This document shows positions 16,814 through 25,443 of a stretch of DNA of 64,000 nt, in pieces. A program made the translations under genes and the position numbers. The notes under the pieces are model-generated. The model was not told the origin of the DNA, made no database searches, and saw only the letters and a program-made list of their open reading frames with translations. The stretch's first letter is position 1. Each line of letters begins with the position of its first letter. This DNA comes from Sphingomonas pituitosa NBRC 102491 (GTDB lineage: Bacteria > Pseudomonadota > Alphaproteobacteria > Sphingomonadales > Sphingomonadaceae): NCBI RefSeq assembly GCF_001598435.1, contig NZ_BCYY01000001.1, positions 186,001 through 250,000 on the forward strand, given 5' to 3'.

Positions 16814-18325
16814 TCAGCCGGCTAGGACCGCGGTCTTGCCGCTGGCGCCCTGAAGCTCAACCGGCGAACCGCCTGCGCGACGACGCTGCAGCCAGTCCTT
16901 CAGCAGTTCGGCGCAGCTGTGGTCGACCGCGTCCAGGCGGGAGACGTCGAGCAGCACCGACTTGCCGCCCGGCACCGACTCCAGCCGATCCGAAAGCTTC
17001 GGCAGCGTGATGAACGTAGCCGAACCTGCCAGCGCGATGCGGTGCGCACCGGCTTCCTCCTGCTGATCGACCTTGAGGCCGAGGCGACGGAGGTTCGGCA
17101 CGAGTTCGAGCAGCGAAAGCGCGATGCCGACGAGAACGCCGGTCAGCAGGTCCTGGGTCACCACCAGCGCGCAGGTGACGGCCCAGATCGCCGCCGGAAG
17201 CACGCCGTAATGGGCAAACAGGTGGCGGACATGCTTGAGGTTGACCAGCTTGGCGCCGGTAACGACCAGCACCGCACCCAGCGCCGCCATCGGGATCTCG
17301 CGCAGCAGCCAGGGCAGCAGTGCCACGAAGCCGAGGATCCAGGCGCCGTGCAGGACAGCGGACCAGCGGGTCTGCGCACCAGCCTGGACGTTGGCCGAGC
17401 TTCGGACGATCACGCCCGTCATCGGCAGCGCACCGGCGACGCCGCACAGCAGGTTGCCGATGCCCTGCGCGCGCAGTTCCTTGTTGTAGTTGGTGCGAAC
17501 GCCGTCGTGCATGCGGTCGACCGCGGCGGCCGACAGCAGCGTCTCGGCGCTGGCGATGAAGGCGAGTGCGATCGCTGCGGTGATCACGCCCGGGTCCATC
17601 CACTTGGCGAAGAAGCCGTTCTCCGGCAGCGCGATCGCCGAGACGATGTTCGAGGGGACGGTCACGCGGGTCACGTCGAGCCCGAGGCTGAACGCCACCA
17701 GCGTTGCCGCGACCACGCCGACCAGCGCGCCGGGGACGAGCTTCACCGCAGCGGGCTTGAACTTGTCCCAGCCGAGCATCGTCGCGATGGTCAGCAGGCC
17801 GAGACCCAGCGCCATTTCGGCGGCGGCGAGGTCGGTCGAAAGGCCAAACAGGCGGCCCGGCATGGCCGCGACGTTGGCAAGACCGCTCGACAGCGGCTTG
17901 GCGTCGAACAGCACGTGATACTGGCCGACCACGATCAGGATGCCGATGCCGGCGAGCATGCCGTGGACGACCGCCGGGGAAATCGCACGGAACCAGCCGC
18001 CGACCCGCAGCACGCCCGCGACCACCTGGATGGCGCCGGCGAGCATCAGGATGGGGCCAAGCGCCGACAGGCCCTGCTCACGGACCAGCTCGAACACGAT
18101 GACGGCAAGACCCGCCGCCGGGCCGCTCACCTGGAGCGGCGAACCGGCGAGCAGGCCGACGACCAGGCCGCCGATGATGCCGGTGACCAGGCCCTTTTCG
18201 GGCGGAACGCCCGAGGCGATGGCGATGCCCATGCAGAGCGGCATCGCCACGAGGAACACGACGATCGACGCCGTGAAGTCGCGCACGAAGCTCTTGGGCT
18301 TCGGTGCTTCAGCGACCGTGCTCAT
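16814..18325 (-). CDS. SulP-family anion transporter, probably bicarbonate
   Basis: A 503-aa membrane protein. The SulP transport domain has about 10-12 hydrophobic segments, with TASIVVFLVAMPLCMGIAIASG, SPLQVSGPAAGLAV, AETLLSAAAVDRMH and GVAGALPMTGVIVRSSANV, followed by a short C-terminal STAS-like region (SVLLDVSRLDAVDHSCAELL). SulP proteins carry sulfate, chloride or bicarbonate. The ATG overlaps the stop of a beta-carbonic anhydrase gene by 4 nt. That coupling makes inorganic carbon the likely substrate (BicA-like role), with bicarbonate and CO2 interconverted at the membrane. Substrate is inferred from context only. Confidence 0.88.
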   Translation of the reverse strand: MSTVAEAPKPKSFVRDFTASIVVFLVAMPLCMGIAIASGVPPEKGLVTGIIGGLVVGLLAGSPLQVSGPAAGLAVIVFELVREQGLSALGPILMLAGAIQVVAGVLRVGGWFRAISPAVVHGMLAGIGILIVVGQYHVLFDAKPLSSGLANVAAMPGRLFGLSTDLAAAEMALGLGLLTIATMLGWDKFKPAAVKLVPGALVGVVAATLVAFSLGLDVTRVTVPSNIVSAIALPENGFFAKWMDPGVITAAIALAFIASAETLLSAAAVDRMHDGVRTNYNKELRAQGIGNLLCGVAGALPMTGVIVRSSANVQAGAQTRWSAVLHGAWILGFVALLPWLLREIPMAALGAVLVVTGAKLVNLKHVRHLFAHYGVLPAAIWAVTCALVVTQDLLTGVLVGIALSLLELVPNLRRLGLKVDQQEEAGAHRIALAGSATFITLPKLSDRLESVPGGKSVLLDVSRLDAVDHSCAELLKDWLQRRRAGGSPVELQGASGKTAVLAG

Positions 18326-19017
18326 TCGGCGGCCTCCGCATATTCGATGTCGCGCGCAAGCCGCTGGCCGTGCGGCAGCGCCACCGGCATCGGGCGATCC
18401 TCGCGGATCGGCACGAAGCGACCGCTCTCGCCGTCGAGGCCGAGCACCATGCCGGCGCCGATATCGACGAACCAGCCGTGCAGCGCGATCTCGCCGCGGG
18501 CGATACCCGCCGCGACCGACGGATGGGTGCGCAGATGGGCGAGCTGGACGACGACGTTCTCGAGCGCGGCGGTGCGCACCGCATCGGCGCCTTGCAGATT
18601 GTCATAGCCTCCGTCGACGACGCACTTGGCGGCGTGGCTGTGGCGCAGCCAGGCAGTGACGTTCGGCATGCCTTCGAGCATTTCCGGGTTCATCAGCGCC
18701 TTCATCGCGCCGCAGTCCGAATGACCGCAGACGATGATGTCGCGCACGCCAAGCGCCGCCACGGCATATTCCACCGTCGACGACACGCCGCCATTCTGCG
18801 TGGCGAAGGGCGGCACGATGTTGCCGGCGTTGCGGCAGACGAACAGGTCTCCCGGGTTCGCCTGGATGATGTGCTCGGGCACCACGCGCGAATCGGCGCA
18901 CGAGATCATCAGCGCCTTCGGGCTCTGCCCATCCGCGGCGAGCTTGGAATAAAGGGCGTGCTGGTTCGGGAAGACCTGCTTCTCGAAATCGACGACGCGT
19001 CCGATCACTTCGTTCAC
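18322..19017 (-). CDS. Beta-class carbonic anhydrase
   Basis: A 231-aa zinc enzyme for CO2/bicarbonate conversion. The zinc ligands and gate are visible: Cys40, Asp42 and Arg44 in SCADSRVVPE, and His99 and Cys102 in CGHSDCGAM. RNAGNIVPP and SSTVEYAVAALGV are conserved core blocks. It is upstream of and translationally coupled to the SulP transporter. The 100 bases before it also separate it from the two-component genes, so a promoter should lie there. The family is complete; no insertions. Confidence 0.93.
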   Translation of the reverse strand: MNEVIGRVVDFEKQVFPNQHALYSKLAADGQSPKALMISCADSRVVPEHIIQANPGDLFVCRNAGNIVPPFATQNGGVSSTVEYAVAALGVRDIIVCGHSDCGAMKALMNPEMLEGMPNVTAWLRHSHAAKCVVDGGYDNLQGADAVRTAALENVVVQLAHLRTHPSVAAGIARGEIALHGWFVDIGAGMVLGLDGESGRFVPIREDRPMPVALPHGQRLARDIEYAEAAE

Positions 19018-19118
19018 GGCTTGCTCCTGTAACAGACCCGCGGCGCGGGCATCTCTTCAGGATCGCAAACTACGGACCGGCAATTGCTGCATCGCGGCGC
19101 ATTCGTAAGAAAACGTTG

Positions 19119-20444
19119 CTAAGCCGCTGTATCGCCCATCGGCAGGAGGATTTCGGCGCACAGGCCCCCGCCCTCGCGATTGGCGAGCCGGAAGCTGCCG
19201 CCCTCCGCCTCCGCCGCGCGTGCGACGATCGACAGGCCCAGCCCGAATCCCACCGTGTCGCGCGAGCGTGCGTCGTCCAGCCGGACGAAGGGCTGCATCA
19301 CCCGCTGCAGGTCCTCCTCGGGAATGCCCGGCCCCTTGTCCTCCACCCGAATGGCGACGGCATCGCCCTCGGGCACGAGCCGAATGCAGCACTGGCCGGC
19401 ATAATGGACCGCATTGTCGACGAGGTTGTTGAGCGCGCGCTTGAGCATCAGCGGCCGCAGAACATGCTCGAAATGGTCCGGGCCGTCATATTCGACGTCG
19501 CGGCCGTGATCGGCGTTGTCGTCGGCGATGGTGGCGCACAGCACGGCAAGGTCGACGCGCGCCGGCATCTCCTTGTCCCCTTCCCCGCCCAGGAATGCGA
19601 GCAGCGAGGAAATCATCGCTTCCATCTCGGTGATGTCGGTTTCCACCGCGGCGTGGACCTCCGGATCGGCGATGGCATCGGCGCGGAGACGCAGTCTGGC
19701 AAGCGGCGTGCGCATGTCGTGGCCGACGGCGGCAAGCGCCTGGGTACGGTCGGCGATGAGCCGCTGGATACGCGACTGCATCCGGTTGAAGGCACTGATG
19801 ACCCGGCGCAGTTCCTTCGGGCCCGCTTCCTCCACCTCCAGGATGCCGCCCGTACCGAAGCGATCGGCGGCAATCGCGAGCCGGCGCATCGGCAGCAGCA
19901 TCCGCCGCAGCAGGATCCCGCTGATGAGGATGAGCGCGAGCGCGGGCGCCAGTGCGAGCAGGATGCGGGAGAGGCCCAGATCCGCTGCGTGAACATGCTC
20001 GCGCGTTCGGAAATACATCCAGCTGCCGTCGGGCATCGGCACCGCACCGAGGATCAGCGCCTTGCTCCCCTGCGAGGTCAGCCGAAGGCGCAGTCCGTCG
20101 GACGCGAGCGTCGGCTCCCACAGCACCACCTGCTCGTACAGGCGGTCCAGATCGGGCTGCTCGCGCAGGCCGTTGGGCAGCTGGGCCATCCAGCGCACTT
20201 CATAGCGCGAGGTCGTGAACTCCAGCGCGAGATCCTCGCGGCGCGCAGGCGGCTGTTCGGCGAGCAGCTTGCGCGCGATCACCAGATGCTCGGCCAGCCG
20301 CCGCGCCTCGTCGTCGCGCACGGCGAACTGGCTGGCGCGCTCGTAGAGCAGGGTCGACACGGCGAATTCAATCAGGATGGTCAGCAGCAGGATCGCGAAG
20401 ACCTGCCCGATCAGCCCGGAGGGACGCTTCAGAAACGCCCTCAA
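19119..20444 (-). CDS. EnvZ-like sensor histidine kinase
   Basis: A kinase of about 441 aa: TM1 (FAILLLTILIEFAVSTLL), a periplasmic loop of about 120 residues, TM2 (ILLALAPALALILISGILL), HAMP, a HisKA box AVGHDMRTPLARLRLR (His242) and a HATPase domain with the N box LNNLVDNAVHY, the G1 box EDKGPGIP and the G2 box FGLGLSIV. The start is a TTG overlapping the stop of the response regulator (TTGA); no ATG or GTG fits, and the frame upstream runs antisense-like through the regulator gene. The pair resembles EnvZ/OmpR. The signal is unknown. Confidence 0.88.
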   Translation of the reverse strand: MRAFLKRPSGLIGQVFAILLLTILIEFAVSTLLYERASQFAVRDDEARRLAEHLVIARKLLAEQPPARREDLALEFTTSRYEVRWMAQLPNGLREQPDLDRLYEQVVLWEPTLASDGLRLRLTSQGSKALILGAVPMPDGSWMYFRTREHVHAADLGLSRILLALAPALALILISGILLRRMLLPMRRLAIAADRFGTGGILEVEEAGPKELRRVISAFNRMQSRIQRLIADRTQALAAVGHDMRTPLARLRLRADAIADPEVHAAVETDITEMEAMISSLLAFLGGEGDKEMPARVDLAVLCATIADDNADHGRDVEYDGPDHFEHVLRPLMLKRALNNLVDNAVHYAGQCCIRLVPEGDAVAIRVEDKGPGIPEEDLQRVMQPFVRLDDARSRDTVGFGLGLSIVARAAEAEGGSFRLANREGGGLCAEILLPMGDTAA

Positions 20445-21172
20445 CTGCGCGTCACGGGCACGTTGAGCGTGTAGCCGATGCCGCGCACCGTCACGATCGG
20501 CGCCTGATGGCCCGCATCGGAGAGCTTGCGCCGCAGCCGGCTGACCAGCACGTCGATACTGCGATCCGAACTGTCCCCCAGCCGCGTCCGCGACAGTTCG
20601 ATCAGCCGCTCGCGCGAGATTACCCGCCCCGAATGGTCGCACAGCGTGACCAGCAGGTCGAACTCCGCCCCGGTGAGGTCGACCACCGCGCCGGTCGGCG
20701 ACAGCAGCTCGCGACGCGGGAGATTGACCGTCCAGCCGTCGAACTGGATTTCGCCCTTGGGGCGCTCGGCGGTATCGCGTTCGCCGGCGCCGCGGCGGAG
20801 CACCGCGCGCACCCGCGCGACCAGCTCGCGCGTGCCGAACGGCTTGGGGAGATAGTCGTCGGCGCCCAGTTCGAGGCCGACGACTCGATCGGTCTCGCTG
20901 CCCTTGGCCGAGATGAAGATGATCGGCACCGAGCTCTTCTGCCGGATGGCGCGGCAGAGGTCGATGCCACTGGTACCGGGCAGCATCACGTCGAGCAGCA
21001 CGAGGTCGACAGGGCCCTGTTCCAGCGCCAGCCACATCTCCGGGGCAGAAGAAGCGGGACGCACCGTATAGCCGTTTTCCTGGAGCGCGCGGGCAGTCAG
21101 CGTGCGCAGCTGGGGATCGTCCTCGACCAGTACGATCGTGGGAAGGCTAAGCGTGGGTTCACCGGCATACAT
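20441..21172 (-). CDS. OmpR-family response regulator
   Basis: A 243-aa protein. The receiver domain (residues about 12-125) has acidic pocket EDD (17-19), phospho-acceptor Asp61 in VLLDVMLPG, and Lys110 in YLPKPFG. A winged-helix DNA-binding domain follows (LTGAEFDLLVTL, RSIDVLVSRLRRKL, TVRGIGYTL). It is translationally coupled to the EnvZ-like kinase and precedes it. Targets might include envelope or porin genes, by analogy with OmpR only. The upstream gap of 125 bases is shared with a divergent unknown gene. Confidence 0.93.
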   Translation of the reverse strand: MYAGEPTLSLPTIVLVEDDPQLRTLTARALQENGYTVRPASSAPEMWLALEQGPVDLVLLDVMLPGTSGIDLCRAIRQKSSVPIIFISAKGSETDRVVGLELGADDYLPKPFGTRELVARVRAVLRRGAGERDTAERPKGEIQFDGWTVNLPRRELLSPTGAVVDLTGAEFDLLVTLCDHSGRVISRERLIELSRTRLGDSSDRSIDVLVSRLRRKLSDAGHQAPIVTVRGIGYTLNVPVTRS

Positions 21173-21297
21173 CGCACGGAAACCTAGGGACGACGATCCG
21201 GAGGGTCAACGGCATCGCCGCCGCGCGCGGCGTGACGGGCGTCACGGCCGGTGCGGTACGCGCACGGTACAAGGCAGCATATCGTGGGGGAGTTACC

Positions 21298-21756
21298 ATG
21301 CAGATGCCGCGCCTCAATCGTTCCGTTCTGCCCGGACGCTCGCGTGCGAATCGCGGCACGCTGGCAGCCATCCAGCTCGACGGCCTGGCGCAGGACCTCG
21401 CGCCCGCGCCGGGGGATGCAGCCTTCGGCCCCCGCCACCTGCTCGCGGCGCTCGACGGCCTTTCCGCAGCCGTGATCGAAGCGACGGGAAGCTGGGCGTT
21501 CCTCACCGCCGAGCGCATCCAGCTGATCGACGCGGCACACAAGCTGGCCTGGCTGCTGGTGCGGGTAAACCGGAACGAATCGATGATGGTCCGCGCACCC
21601 GATATCGCCGGCACCACGCGCGCGGTGGTTTCGGCCACCTATCAGCTGCGCGCGGTACAGGAGCTCGGCGAGGGCGGCACGGCGATCCAGCCGCTGTTCG
21701 ACCTGATCGTCCGCATCGACCAGCTGCTGCCGCGCACCGCCCAGCTCTACCAATAA
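21298..21756 (+). CDS. Hypothetical protein, 152 aa
   Basis: A 152-aa, mostly helical, soluble protein starting MQMPRLNRSVLPGRSRAN; GGGGGAG lies 7 bases before the ATG. No signal peptide, membrane helix or known domain is seen. Conserved-looking blocks are GPRHLLAALDGLSAAVIEA, RIQLIDAAHKLAWLLVRVNR and a C-terminal FDLIVRIDQLLPRTAQLY. It is divergent from the OmpR-like regulator and followed by the cobalamin riboswitch. The strong ribosome site and normal codon use say it is real; a role cannot be given. Confidence 0.7.
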   Translation: MQMPRLNRSVLPGRSRANRGTLAAIQLDGLAQDLAPAPGDAAFGPRHLLAALDGLSAAVIEATGSWAFLTAERIQLIDAAHKLAWLLVRVNRNESMMVRAPDIAGTTRAVVSATYQLRAVQELGEGGTAIQPLFDLIVRIDQLLPRTAQLYQ

Positions 21757-21825
21757 GCCGCGGCGGCTCTGGCGTACCGCCGCCGCCGACGCTAGAGCGG
21801 GCGCGAAGGTTCACCTTCAAACCCA

Positions 21826-21997
21826 TGCCGGTGCCCGTTCGCGGGCGAAAAGGGAATGCGGTGCGGGCGCTTGCGCGTCCCATGCCGCAGCTGCCCCTGC
21901 AACTGTATGCGGAGAGCGGCCGGACAAGCGCCATTGGGAGCGATCCCGAGAAGGCGTCCGGATCGCGGCGACCCGCAAGCCAGGAGACCTGCCGGCA
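21826..21997 (+). promoter_or_regulatory. Cobalamin riboswitch
   Basis: The aptamer landmarks occur in order: a closing stem TGCCGG with CCGGCA, the GGTGCCC...AAAAGGGAA block, GCTGCCCCTGCAACTGT, the B12-box part GCCATTGGGAGCGATCCCGAGAAGG and GCAAGCCAGGAGACCTGCC. Known behaviour: adenosylcobalamin binding represses the downstream gene. It precedes seven cobalamin-assembly genes, starting 174 bases before cobT. No T-run terminator is seen after it, so control is more likely at translation initiation or by an unmarked terminator. Confidence 0.93.
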
Positions 21998-22170
21998 CGG
22001 GGTCGCTCACACCAGGTCCAGGGTGCGGCCATGGTGCGGTATCGTCCGTTCGAGCGACAGGAAAGCGGGCCGGGCGTGCAATCGCGCGTCCGGGCCGATT
22101 GTCATTGCGGGACCGCGGAGCAACCAGACGTGCATTTCATTCTTCCTTTCAGCGGCCGGAAAGCCGGGGC
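21998..22170 (+). other. Leader between riboswitch and cobT with two candidate mini-ORFs
   Basis: This stretch contains a GC-rich hairpin (GGCCGGGCG... with CGTCCGGGCC, about 22068-22096) that may belong to the expression platform. A forward ORF of 47 codons (from 22032, MVRYRPFERQESGPG...) ends with a TGA that overlaps the cobT ATG. On the opposite strand a 42-codon ORF (22135 to 22007, MHVWLLRGPAMTIGPD...) has a good AAGGAAG site 6 bases before its ATG. At most one is likely to be translated. Neither is recognised. Confidence 0.35.
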
Positions 22171-23187
22171 ATGATCGATCTTTCGAGCGTGGCAGCGTTC
22201 GATCGCGCCCTTGCCGCATTGCCTGCCGCCGACCCGGCAGCCGCCGAGGCCGCGCGGGTGCGGCAGCAGCAGCTCACCAAGCCGCCGGGGTCGCTGGGGC
22301 GGCTGGAAGACCTCGCGATCTTCCTGGCGAGCTGGCAGGGCAGCGCGCGTCCGTCGCTCGCGGCCGCACGGGCGGTCATCTTCGCGGGCAACCACGGCGT
22401 CGCCGCGCAGGGCGTCAGTGCCTTTCCGCCGGAAGTGACGGCGCAGATGGTCGCCAATTTCGCCGCCGGCGGCGCGGCGATCAATGCCCTGACCGATGCG
22501 ATCGGCATGCCGCTCGAGGTGGTCGCGCTCGATCTGGAGCGGCCGACCGATGATTTCACCACCGGCCCCGCGATGGAAGCGGAAACATGCCTCTCCGCAC
22601 TGATGCGGGGCGCCGCGGCCGTGACGCCGGATACGCACCTGCTGCTGCTCGGCGAGATGGGAATTGCCAACTCCACGGCGGCGGCGGCGCTGTGCCTGCG
22701 CAGCTTCGGCGGAAGCGCCGCCGACTGGGTTGGACCCGGCACCGGGCTCGACCCTCACGGCGTCAGCCACAAGGGCACGGTGATCGAACGGGCCATCGCG
22801 CTGCATGCGTCGGCGCCGATGACTCCGTTCGAGACGCTCCGGCGGGTCGGCGGACGCGAGCTGGCGGCGATCGCCGGCGCCGTTCTCGCGGCGCGCCACG
22901 CCGGGGTTCCGGTCCTGCTCGACGGCTTCATCTGCTGCGCTGCGATCGCACCGCTGGCGGCAGCGGCGCCGGGGATCGTCGACCATTGCATCGCCGGCCA
23001 TTGCTCGGTCGAACCGGGCCATGCCCGCCTGCTCGCGCGGCTGGGGCTGGAGCCGCTGCTGCGGCTTGGCATGCGCTTGGGCGAAGGCAGCGGGGCGGCG
23101 GTGGCGGCGGCGGTGATCCGCTCGGCGCTCGCCGCGCACAACGGCATGGCGACCTTTGCCGAAGCGGGTGTCGCCGGCAGCGCATGA
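22171..23187 (+). CDS. cobT: Nicotinate-nucleotide--dimethylbenzimidazole phosphoribosyltransferase
   Basis: A 338-aa enzyme that makes alpha-ribazole phosphate from dimethylbenzimidazole and nicotinate mononucleotide, for the lower ligand of B12. Blocks: KPPGSLGRLEDLAIFLA, FAGNHGVAAQGVSAFP, GEMGIANSTAAAAL, VGPGTGLDPHGVSHK and the terminal FAEAGVAG with the catalytic-base glutamate. ATG is chosen at the family start MIDLSSV; a much longer in-frame ORF upstream runs through the riboswitch and is not coding. First gene of the riboswitch-controlled operon; its stop overlaps the next ATG. Confidence 0.94.
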   Translation: MIDLSSVAAFDRALAALPAADPAAAEAARVRQQQLTKPPGSLGRLEDLAIFLASWQGSARPSLAAARAVIFAGNHGVAAQGVSAFPPEVTAQMVANFAAGGAAINALTDAIGMPLEVVALDLERPTDDFTTGPAMEAETCLSALMRGAAAVTPDTHLLLLGEMGIANSTAAAALCLRSFGGSAADWVGPGTGLDPHGVSHKGTVIERAIALHASAPMTPFETLRRVGGRELAAIAGAVLAARHAGVPVLLDGFICCAAIAPLAAAAPGIVDHCIAGHCSVEPGHARLLARLGLEPLLRLGMRLGEGSGAAVAAAVIRSALAAHNGMATFAEAGVAGSA

Positions 23188-23750
23188 GCGGAATCGTCCT
23201 GCACCTGCTCCGCCACGGCGTCACCGAAGCCGAGGGCCGACTGATCGGTCGCACCGATGCGCAGCCGCTGGCGAGCGGCGTGGCGGCGTGCGTCGCGCGC
23301 AGCGCCGGACTGGCGGTCGAGGCGGTACGCAGCTCGGACCTGGTCCGCGCGCGCGCGCCGGCGCGGCAGATCGCAGAGAGGCTCGCGCTCCCCGTGGACG
23401 AGGACGCGCGCTGGCGCGAGCTCGATTTAGGCAGCTGGGACGGCATGGCGATGGATGCAATCGACGCGGACGCGCTCGCCGCATTCCAGGCGGATCCTGC
23501 CCGCCACGTCCCCCCCGGTGGCGAAGCCTGGCCAGCGCTGGTTGCCCGGGTGACGGCCGCGCTGGACGCCGTCGACCGCCCTACCCTGGTCCTCACCCAT
23601 GCCGGTGCGATGCGGGCGGCGCTCGCCAGCCTGTGCGCCATCGATTTCCCCCAACTCTGGAACATCGCCTTGCCCCACGCCGCGCTGCTCAGCGTACGCA
23701 TCTGGCCCGGCACCCCGCGCGTCGGCCAGATCATCGGACTTTTGACATGA
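23184..23750 (+). CDS. cobC: Histidine phosphatase, probable alpha-ribazole phosphatase
   Basis: A 188-aa phosphoglycerate-mutase-like phosphatase. LHLLRHGVTEAEG carries the phospho-accepting His11, ELDLGSWDGM the middle block, and LVLTHAGAMRA the second histidine. In the cob context it most likely dephosphorylates alpha-ribazole-5'-phosphate or adenosylcobalamin 5'-phosphate (CobC of Salmonella). The gene name is by role and position. It overlaps cobT and cobS by 4 nt each. In alphaproteobacterial usage, cobC can also mean the aminotransferase that follows two genes later. Confidence 0.8.
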   Translation: MSGIVLHLLRHGVTEAEGRLIGRTDAQPLASGVAACVARSAGLAVEAVRSSDLVRARAPARQIAERLALPVDEDARWRELDLGSWDGMAMDAIDADALAAFQADPARHVPPGGEAWPALVARVTAALDAVDRPTLVLTHAGAMRAALASLCAIDFPQLWNIALPHAALLSVRIWPGTPRVGQIIGLLT

Positions 23751-24469
23751 AAGAACTGCTCCTCGCCCTCCAGTTCCTGACGCGCCTGCCGCTGCCGCCG
23801 GTCGTGGCGGACGACGCGACCTTCGCGCGTTCGATGCGCTGGTTCCCGGCCGCGGGACTGGCCGTGGGCCTGGTCCTGCTGCTCGGCCTGTGGCTGGGCA
23901 GCCTGCTCGATCCCTGGACCGGCGCACTGCTCGGGCTGGCGGCGTGGGTGGGCGTCACCGGCGCGCTGCATCTGGACGGGCTGGCCGACCTCGCCGACGC
24001 AGGCGGCGCGCTGCACAAGGGGCGCGAGCAGCTGCGGGCGGTGCTTGCCGATCCGCATGTCGGCAGCTTCGGCGTCGTGGCGCTCGGCGTGCAGCTGCTC
24101 GCCAAGCTGGTGCTGCTCCACGCACTGCTTGCCGTTCCGGGCTGGTGGGTCGTGCTGTTCGTACCGGCCGCGGCACGCTTCGGGCCGCTGGTCTGGACAC
24201 GCTGGCTGCCGCCACTGCATGAGGGACTGGCGAGCCGCTTCCGCAACGCCGTCCGCCCGGCGGATCTGATCGTCTGGCTGGTGATGCTCGCCTTCACAGG
24301 CCTGCTGGCAGCGCCTGCACTGCTCGTGGCGCTGCCGCTGATCGCGGCCTGGGGATGGCGCGTACGCCGTCTGCTCGGCGGCATCTGCGGGGACGCGCAC
24401 GGCGCCGGAATTGAACTGGTCGAGACCGGACTGCTGCTGGCGCTCATGATCGCTCCGCGTCTGGGATGA
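23747..24469 (+). CDS. cobS: Adenosylcobinamide-GDP ribazoletransferase (cobalamin synthase)
   Basis: A 240-aa integral membrane enzyme that joins alpha-ribazole to adenosylcobinamide-GDP. MKELLLALQFLTRLPL at the start, the acidic motif HLDGLADLADAGGA (metal binding), SFGVVALGVQLLAK and the C-terminal GGICGDAHGAGIELVE are typical of CobS. Five to seven hydrophobic segments are visible. ATGA overlaps on both sides place it inside one coupled operon. Confidence 0.92.
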   Translation: MKELLLALQFLTRLPLPPVVADDATFARSMRWFPAAGLAVGLVLLLGLWLGSLLDPWTGALLGLAAWVGVTGALHLDGLADLADAGGALHKGREQLRAVLADPHVGSFGVVALGVQLLAKLVLLHALLAVPGWWVVLFVPAAARFGPLVWTRWLPPLHEGLASRFRNAVRPADLIVWLVMLAFTGLLAAPALLVALPLIAAWGWRVRRLLGGICGDAHGAGIELVETGLLLALMIAPRLG

Positions 24470-25443
24470 GCGATCCGCTGCGCCACCATGGCGGCAACCT
24501 CGCCGCCGCCCGCGCCCGCTTCGGTGAAGGACCGTGGCTGGATCTTTCGACCGGCATCAATCCGGTCGCCTGGCCGGTGCCGGCGGAGCTGACGGCCGAT
24601 CTCGGCCCGCTGCCCGATCCTGCCGCGCTGGCGCAACTCGAAGCAGCGGCGGCGGCGCATTTCGGTGTGTCCCCCGCGCTGGTCTGCGCGCTGCCGGGCA
24701 GCGAGATGGGGCTGCGGCTGCTCGGGCCGCTGCTGGGGGGGCTCGCCTGCCACCGCGTGCCCGGCTATCGGACGCATGGCGCAGCCTTTGCCGACAGCCT
24801 GCCCCTGTCCCCCGCCGCGCCGGTGCCAGGCGATGCCGCCCTGCTGCTCGCCAACCCCAACAACCCTTGCGGCACGCTGCTCGATCGAGCGGCGCTCGCG
24901 GCGCTGCTGGCGGAACGCACCGCTGCCGGCGGCTGGCTGATCGTCGACGAAGCCTTTGTAGACGCCCATCCCGAGGCGAGCATCGCGCCGCTGGTAGGCG
25001 ATGGACGACGGCTGATCGTCTTCCGCTCCTTCGGCAAGTTCTTCGGGCTCGCCGGGCTGCGGCTGGGCTTCGTGATCGCGCCCCCGGCGCTTGTGACCCG
25101 CTATCGCGCCCTGCTCGGCGACTGGCCGATCGACGCGACGGCGCTGGCGATCGGCACCCGTGCCTATCGCGACTGCGCCTGGATCGAAGCGACCCGCGCC
25201 GCGCTGGCCCGCCGCGCGGCGGCATTTGACGCGCTGCTGCGTCGCCACGGCCTTGCGCCCGAGGGGGCGTCCCCGCTGTTCCGGCTGGTCGCGCACCCGA
25301 ATGCCGCGGACATCTTCGAGCGCATGGCACGCGCCCATATCCTTGCCCGGCCGTTCGACTATGCCCCGCGCTGGCTTCGTTTCGGCGTACCCGCCGATCC
25401 GCAGGTGCTCGACCGGCTCGATCGTGCGCTTCGCCATGGCTGA
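24466..25443 (+). CDS. Threonine-phosphate decarboxylase-like aminotransferase
   Basis: A 325-aa fold-type I PLP enzyme related to CobD (Salmonella) and CobC (Pseudomonas, Rhodobacter), which supply the aminopropanol linker. Visible are the start RHHGGNLAAARARFG, LDLSTGINP, ANPNNPCGTLL, Asp161 in VDEAFVD, and PLP lysine Lys191 in FRSFGKFFGLAGLRLGF. The reaction is likely decarboxylation of L-threonine-O-3-phosphate. It overlaps cobS by 4 nt and cbiB by 8 nt. Naming differs between pathways, so no symbol is forced. Confidence 0.85.
   Translation: MSDPLRHHGGNLAAARARFGEGPWLDLSTGINPVAWPVPAELTADLGPLPDPAALAQLEAAAAAHFGVSPALVCALPGSEMGLRLLGPLLGGLACHRVPGYRTHGAAFADSLPLSPAAPVPGDAALLLANPNNPCGTLLDRAALAALLAERTAAGGWLIVDEAFVDAHPEASIAPLVGDGRRLIVFRSFGKFFGLAGLRLGFVIAPPALVTRYRALLGDWPIDATALAIGTRAYRDCAWIEATRAALARRAAAFDALLRRHGLAPEGASPLFRLVAHPNAADIFERMARAHILARPFDYAPRWLRFGVPADPQVLDRLDRALRHG

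Noticed and set aside
19119..21035. A 638-codon frame as one kinase starting inside the response regulator
   Set aside because: The first third is out of frame with the OmpR-like gene and has no protein character. The kinase begins at the TTG overlapping the regulator stop.
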